Positions 5,361 through 6,461 of a stretch of DNA of 6,461 nt are shown piece by piece. Numbering within the stretch: position 1 is the first letter of the stretch; every line of letters begins with the position of its first letter. The notes beneath the pieces are model-generated. The model was not told the origin of the DNA, did no database searches, and was given only the letters and a program-made list of their open reading frames with translations. Made by a program: the position numbers and the translations under genes. This DNA is from CAVSUR01 sp052143655 (lineage in GTDB: Bacteria; Actinomycetota; Actinomycetes; Streptosporangiales; Streptosporangiaceae): contig JBKQSL010000475.1 in NCBI GenBank assembly GCA_052143655.1, positions 1 through 6,461 of the forward strand, read 5' to 3'.

Positions 5361-6461
5361 GCCGGCCGGCCCGGCTGCCCGCTGGCCGGCTGCCCGCCGC
5401 CCGGCTGGCCGGCCGCCCGCCGGGTCACCCGGCGCAGGTACTCGTCGCGGTCGAGCGGATTGGCGTCCGTGCGCGGCCGGACCGGGGCCGGCCCTGTCAC
5501 CGGCTCGTACCGGTCGAACGCGCATTCCAGCACGCCCTCGCCCCGGGTCAGCCCGGGCAGCTGCTGCCGCAGCCCGTGCACCCCGGCCGCCGGGATGTCG
5601 CCGTCCAGCCGCAGCGAACTGCCGCGGACCGCGTGCGCCCGAGGCACGGCGCGCAGCCGGGCCAGTGCGGTCAGCAGCGCGGCCAGCGCGTCCGCTGGCG
5701 CGTCCAGGCCGAACCGGTGGATCGGCTCGCATACGACGGTCCCGGCCCGCCGCAGCGCGCTTATCAGCACCAGCGGGGCCAGGCCGCGGAAGTCCTCGCC
5801 CGTGCTCGACAGGCTCTTGGTGAAGCGGGCGTGCCCGAGGCTGTGCTTGCCCACATAGCCCGAGTGCGTCAGCACGACGACGGCGTCGGTCACTTCCCAG
5901 CCGCACAGGCCCTGCCGCAGTGTCTCCCGCACGGTGTCCTCGACCGTCCGGAAGAAGGCAGCCGGCATGGAGCCCGGTTCCACCTCGACCGTGAACCGCA
6001 CGCCCGTGCCCGGCGCGGCCGGCTCGATCCGCAGCCCGATCGTGGCCAGGAACGGGTTGGGCGGCTGGTGCAGCCGCTCGACGGCCGCCCCGGCCCCGGC
6101 GAGCCGTTCCACGCAGATCGTCGTCGTCGGGCGGAAGCTGACCGCCAGCCCGGAGTCCGCCGCTAGCGTCGCGCCGATGACCTCCTTCTGCACCTCGCCG
6201 TAGAGACAGACGGAGATCTCGCCGCGGGCGTCGTCCTGCCGGACGCGGATCAGCGGGTCCTGCTCGGCCAGCCGGGCGAGCGCCGCGCGCAGCGCGCCCC
6301 GGTCACCGGGAACGGCCGGCACCACCACCGTCTCCAGGGCCCGCATCAGGATGCGGGTCTGCGGCTGCACGCCTTCCACGGCCGAGATCACCAGCACGGC
6401 CCCGTCGAGCACGCTCAGCGCGCGCTCCACCTCGGCGATGAAATCCGGGTGGCCCGGCGTG
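5357..6461 (-). CDS. Tet(M)/OtrA-type ribosomal protection protein, 5' partial, with internal in-frame deletion
   Basis: Translation GTPase related to EF-G; members release tetracycline from the ribosome, and OtrA does so in a tetracycline producer. The gene enters from the right edge; 367 residues are visible. It opens with TPGHPDF, the G3 motif, and VLDGAVLVISAVEGVQPQTRILMRAL, then passes at once to ETVVVPAVPGDRGALRAALARL, which is the start of domain III. The part that should lie between (G4 NKxD, G5, the end of the G domain and all of domain II, about 200 residues against Tet(M)) is absent, with the frame kept. Domain III (LYGEVQKEVI), domain IV (NPFLATIGL, QGLCGWEVTD, THSGY, SLSSTGEDFR) and domain V with the family's C-terminal extension (RPRTDANPLDRDEYLRR) look complete, followed by a Gly/Pro/Gln tail. 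Without NKxD, normal GTP binding is unlikely. Whether the gap is biological or an assembly error cannot be told here. Confidence 0.88.
   Translation of the reverse strand, partial: TPGHPDFIAEVERALSVLDGAVLVISAVEGVQPQTRILMRALETVVVPAVPGDRGALRAALARLAEQDPLIRVRQDDARGEISVCLYGEVQKEVIGATLAADSGLAVSFRPTTTICVERLAGAGAAVERLHQPPNPFLATIGLRIEPAAPGTGVRFTVEVEPGSMPAAFFRTVEDTVRETLRQGLCGWEVTDAVVVLTHSGYVGKHSLGHARFTKSLSSTGEDFRGLAPLVLISALRRAGTVVCEPIHRFGLDAPADALAALLTALARLRAVPRAHAVRGSSLRLDGDIPAAGVHGLRQQLPGLTRGEGVLECAFDRYEPVTGPAPVRPRTDANPLDRDEYLRRVTRRAAGQPGGGQPASGQPGRPA

Noticed and set aside
5357..5430. Gly/Pro/Gln-rich tail of the GTPase as a separate repeat element
   Set aside because: The short GQP repeats look like an ordinary low-complexity C-terminus of an actinomycete protein.
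4296..5858. 520-codon open frame on the plus strand
   Set aside because: It spans two recognisable minus-strand genes and their gap, is rich in Arg, Gln, His and Gly as expected of antisense frames in high-GC DNA, and matches no family I know.
6343..6354. GCATC/GATGC dyad next to the GTPase deletion junction as a recombination site
   Set aside because: It is only 12 bases long and lies inside conserved coding sequence (Ile-Leu-Met-Arg), so protein conservation explains it.

Overview
The window looks like chromosomal DNA of a high-GC actinomycete. Third codon positions are almost all G or C, GTG starts are common, genes are tightly packed, and the proteins resemble actinobacterial versions of their families: an OtrA-type ribosomal protection protein, an actinobacterial HypCDE set and a DUF4326 protein. 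No rRNA, tRNA, CRISPR array, insertion sequence or phage gene was seen.

Layout from left to right. Positions 1-130 (+) hold the last 42 residues of a DUF4326-family protein. A 236-bp gap follows, then a complete 369-residue amino-acid dehydrogenase of the Glu/Leu/Phe/Val family (367-1476, +). It converges on a three-gene minus-strand cluster, hypC-hypD-hypE (3931 down to 1501), that makes and installs the Fe(CN)2CO group of [NiFe] hydrogenases. The 325-bp region upstream of hypC (3932-4256) carries a near-perfect DosR/DevR-type palindrome at 4109-4128, several smaller repeats and a possible leader hairpin. To its right lie a D-erythronate dehydrogenase-like SDR protein (5276 down to 4257, -) and the C-terminal part of a Tet(M)/OtrA-type ribosomal protection GTPase (6461 down to 5357, -), which runs off the window edge.

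How the genes relate. HypC and HypD form the scaffold that assembles the Fe(CN)2CO unit, and HypE supplies cyanide from its C-terminal cysteine after HypF carbamoylates it. HypF, HypA, HypB and the hydrogenase are not in the window, so this is half of a maturation pathway. The DosR-type box suggests it is switched on by hypoxia, NO or CO through a DosR-like response regulator. The dehydrogenase, the erythronate dehydrogenase-like gene and the GTPase have no evident link to hydrogenase maturation.

Two observations stand out. One is the DosR-type box in front of hypCDE. The other is the ribosomal protection protein: its reading frame jumps from the middle of the G domain straight into domain III, losing about 200 residues (NKxD motif, rest of the G domain, domain II) with no frameshift. 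That is either a real in-frame deletion or an assembly collapse. I found no wholly new multi-gene system.
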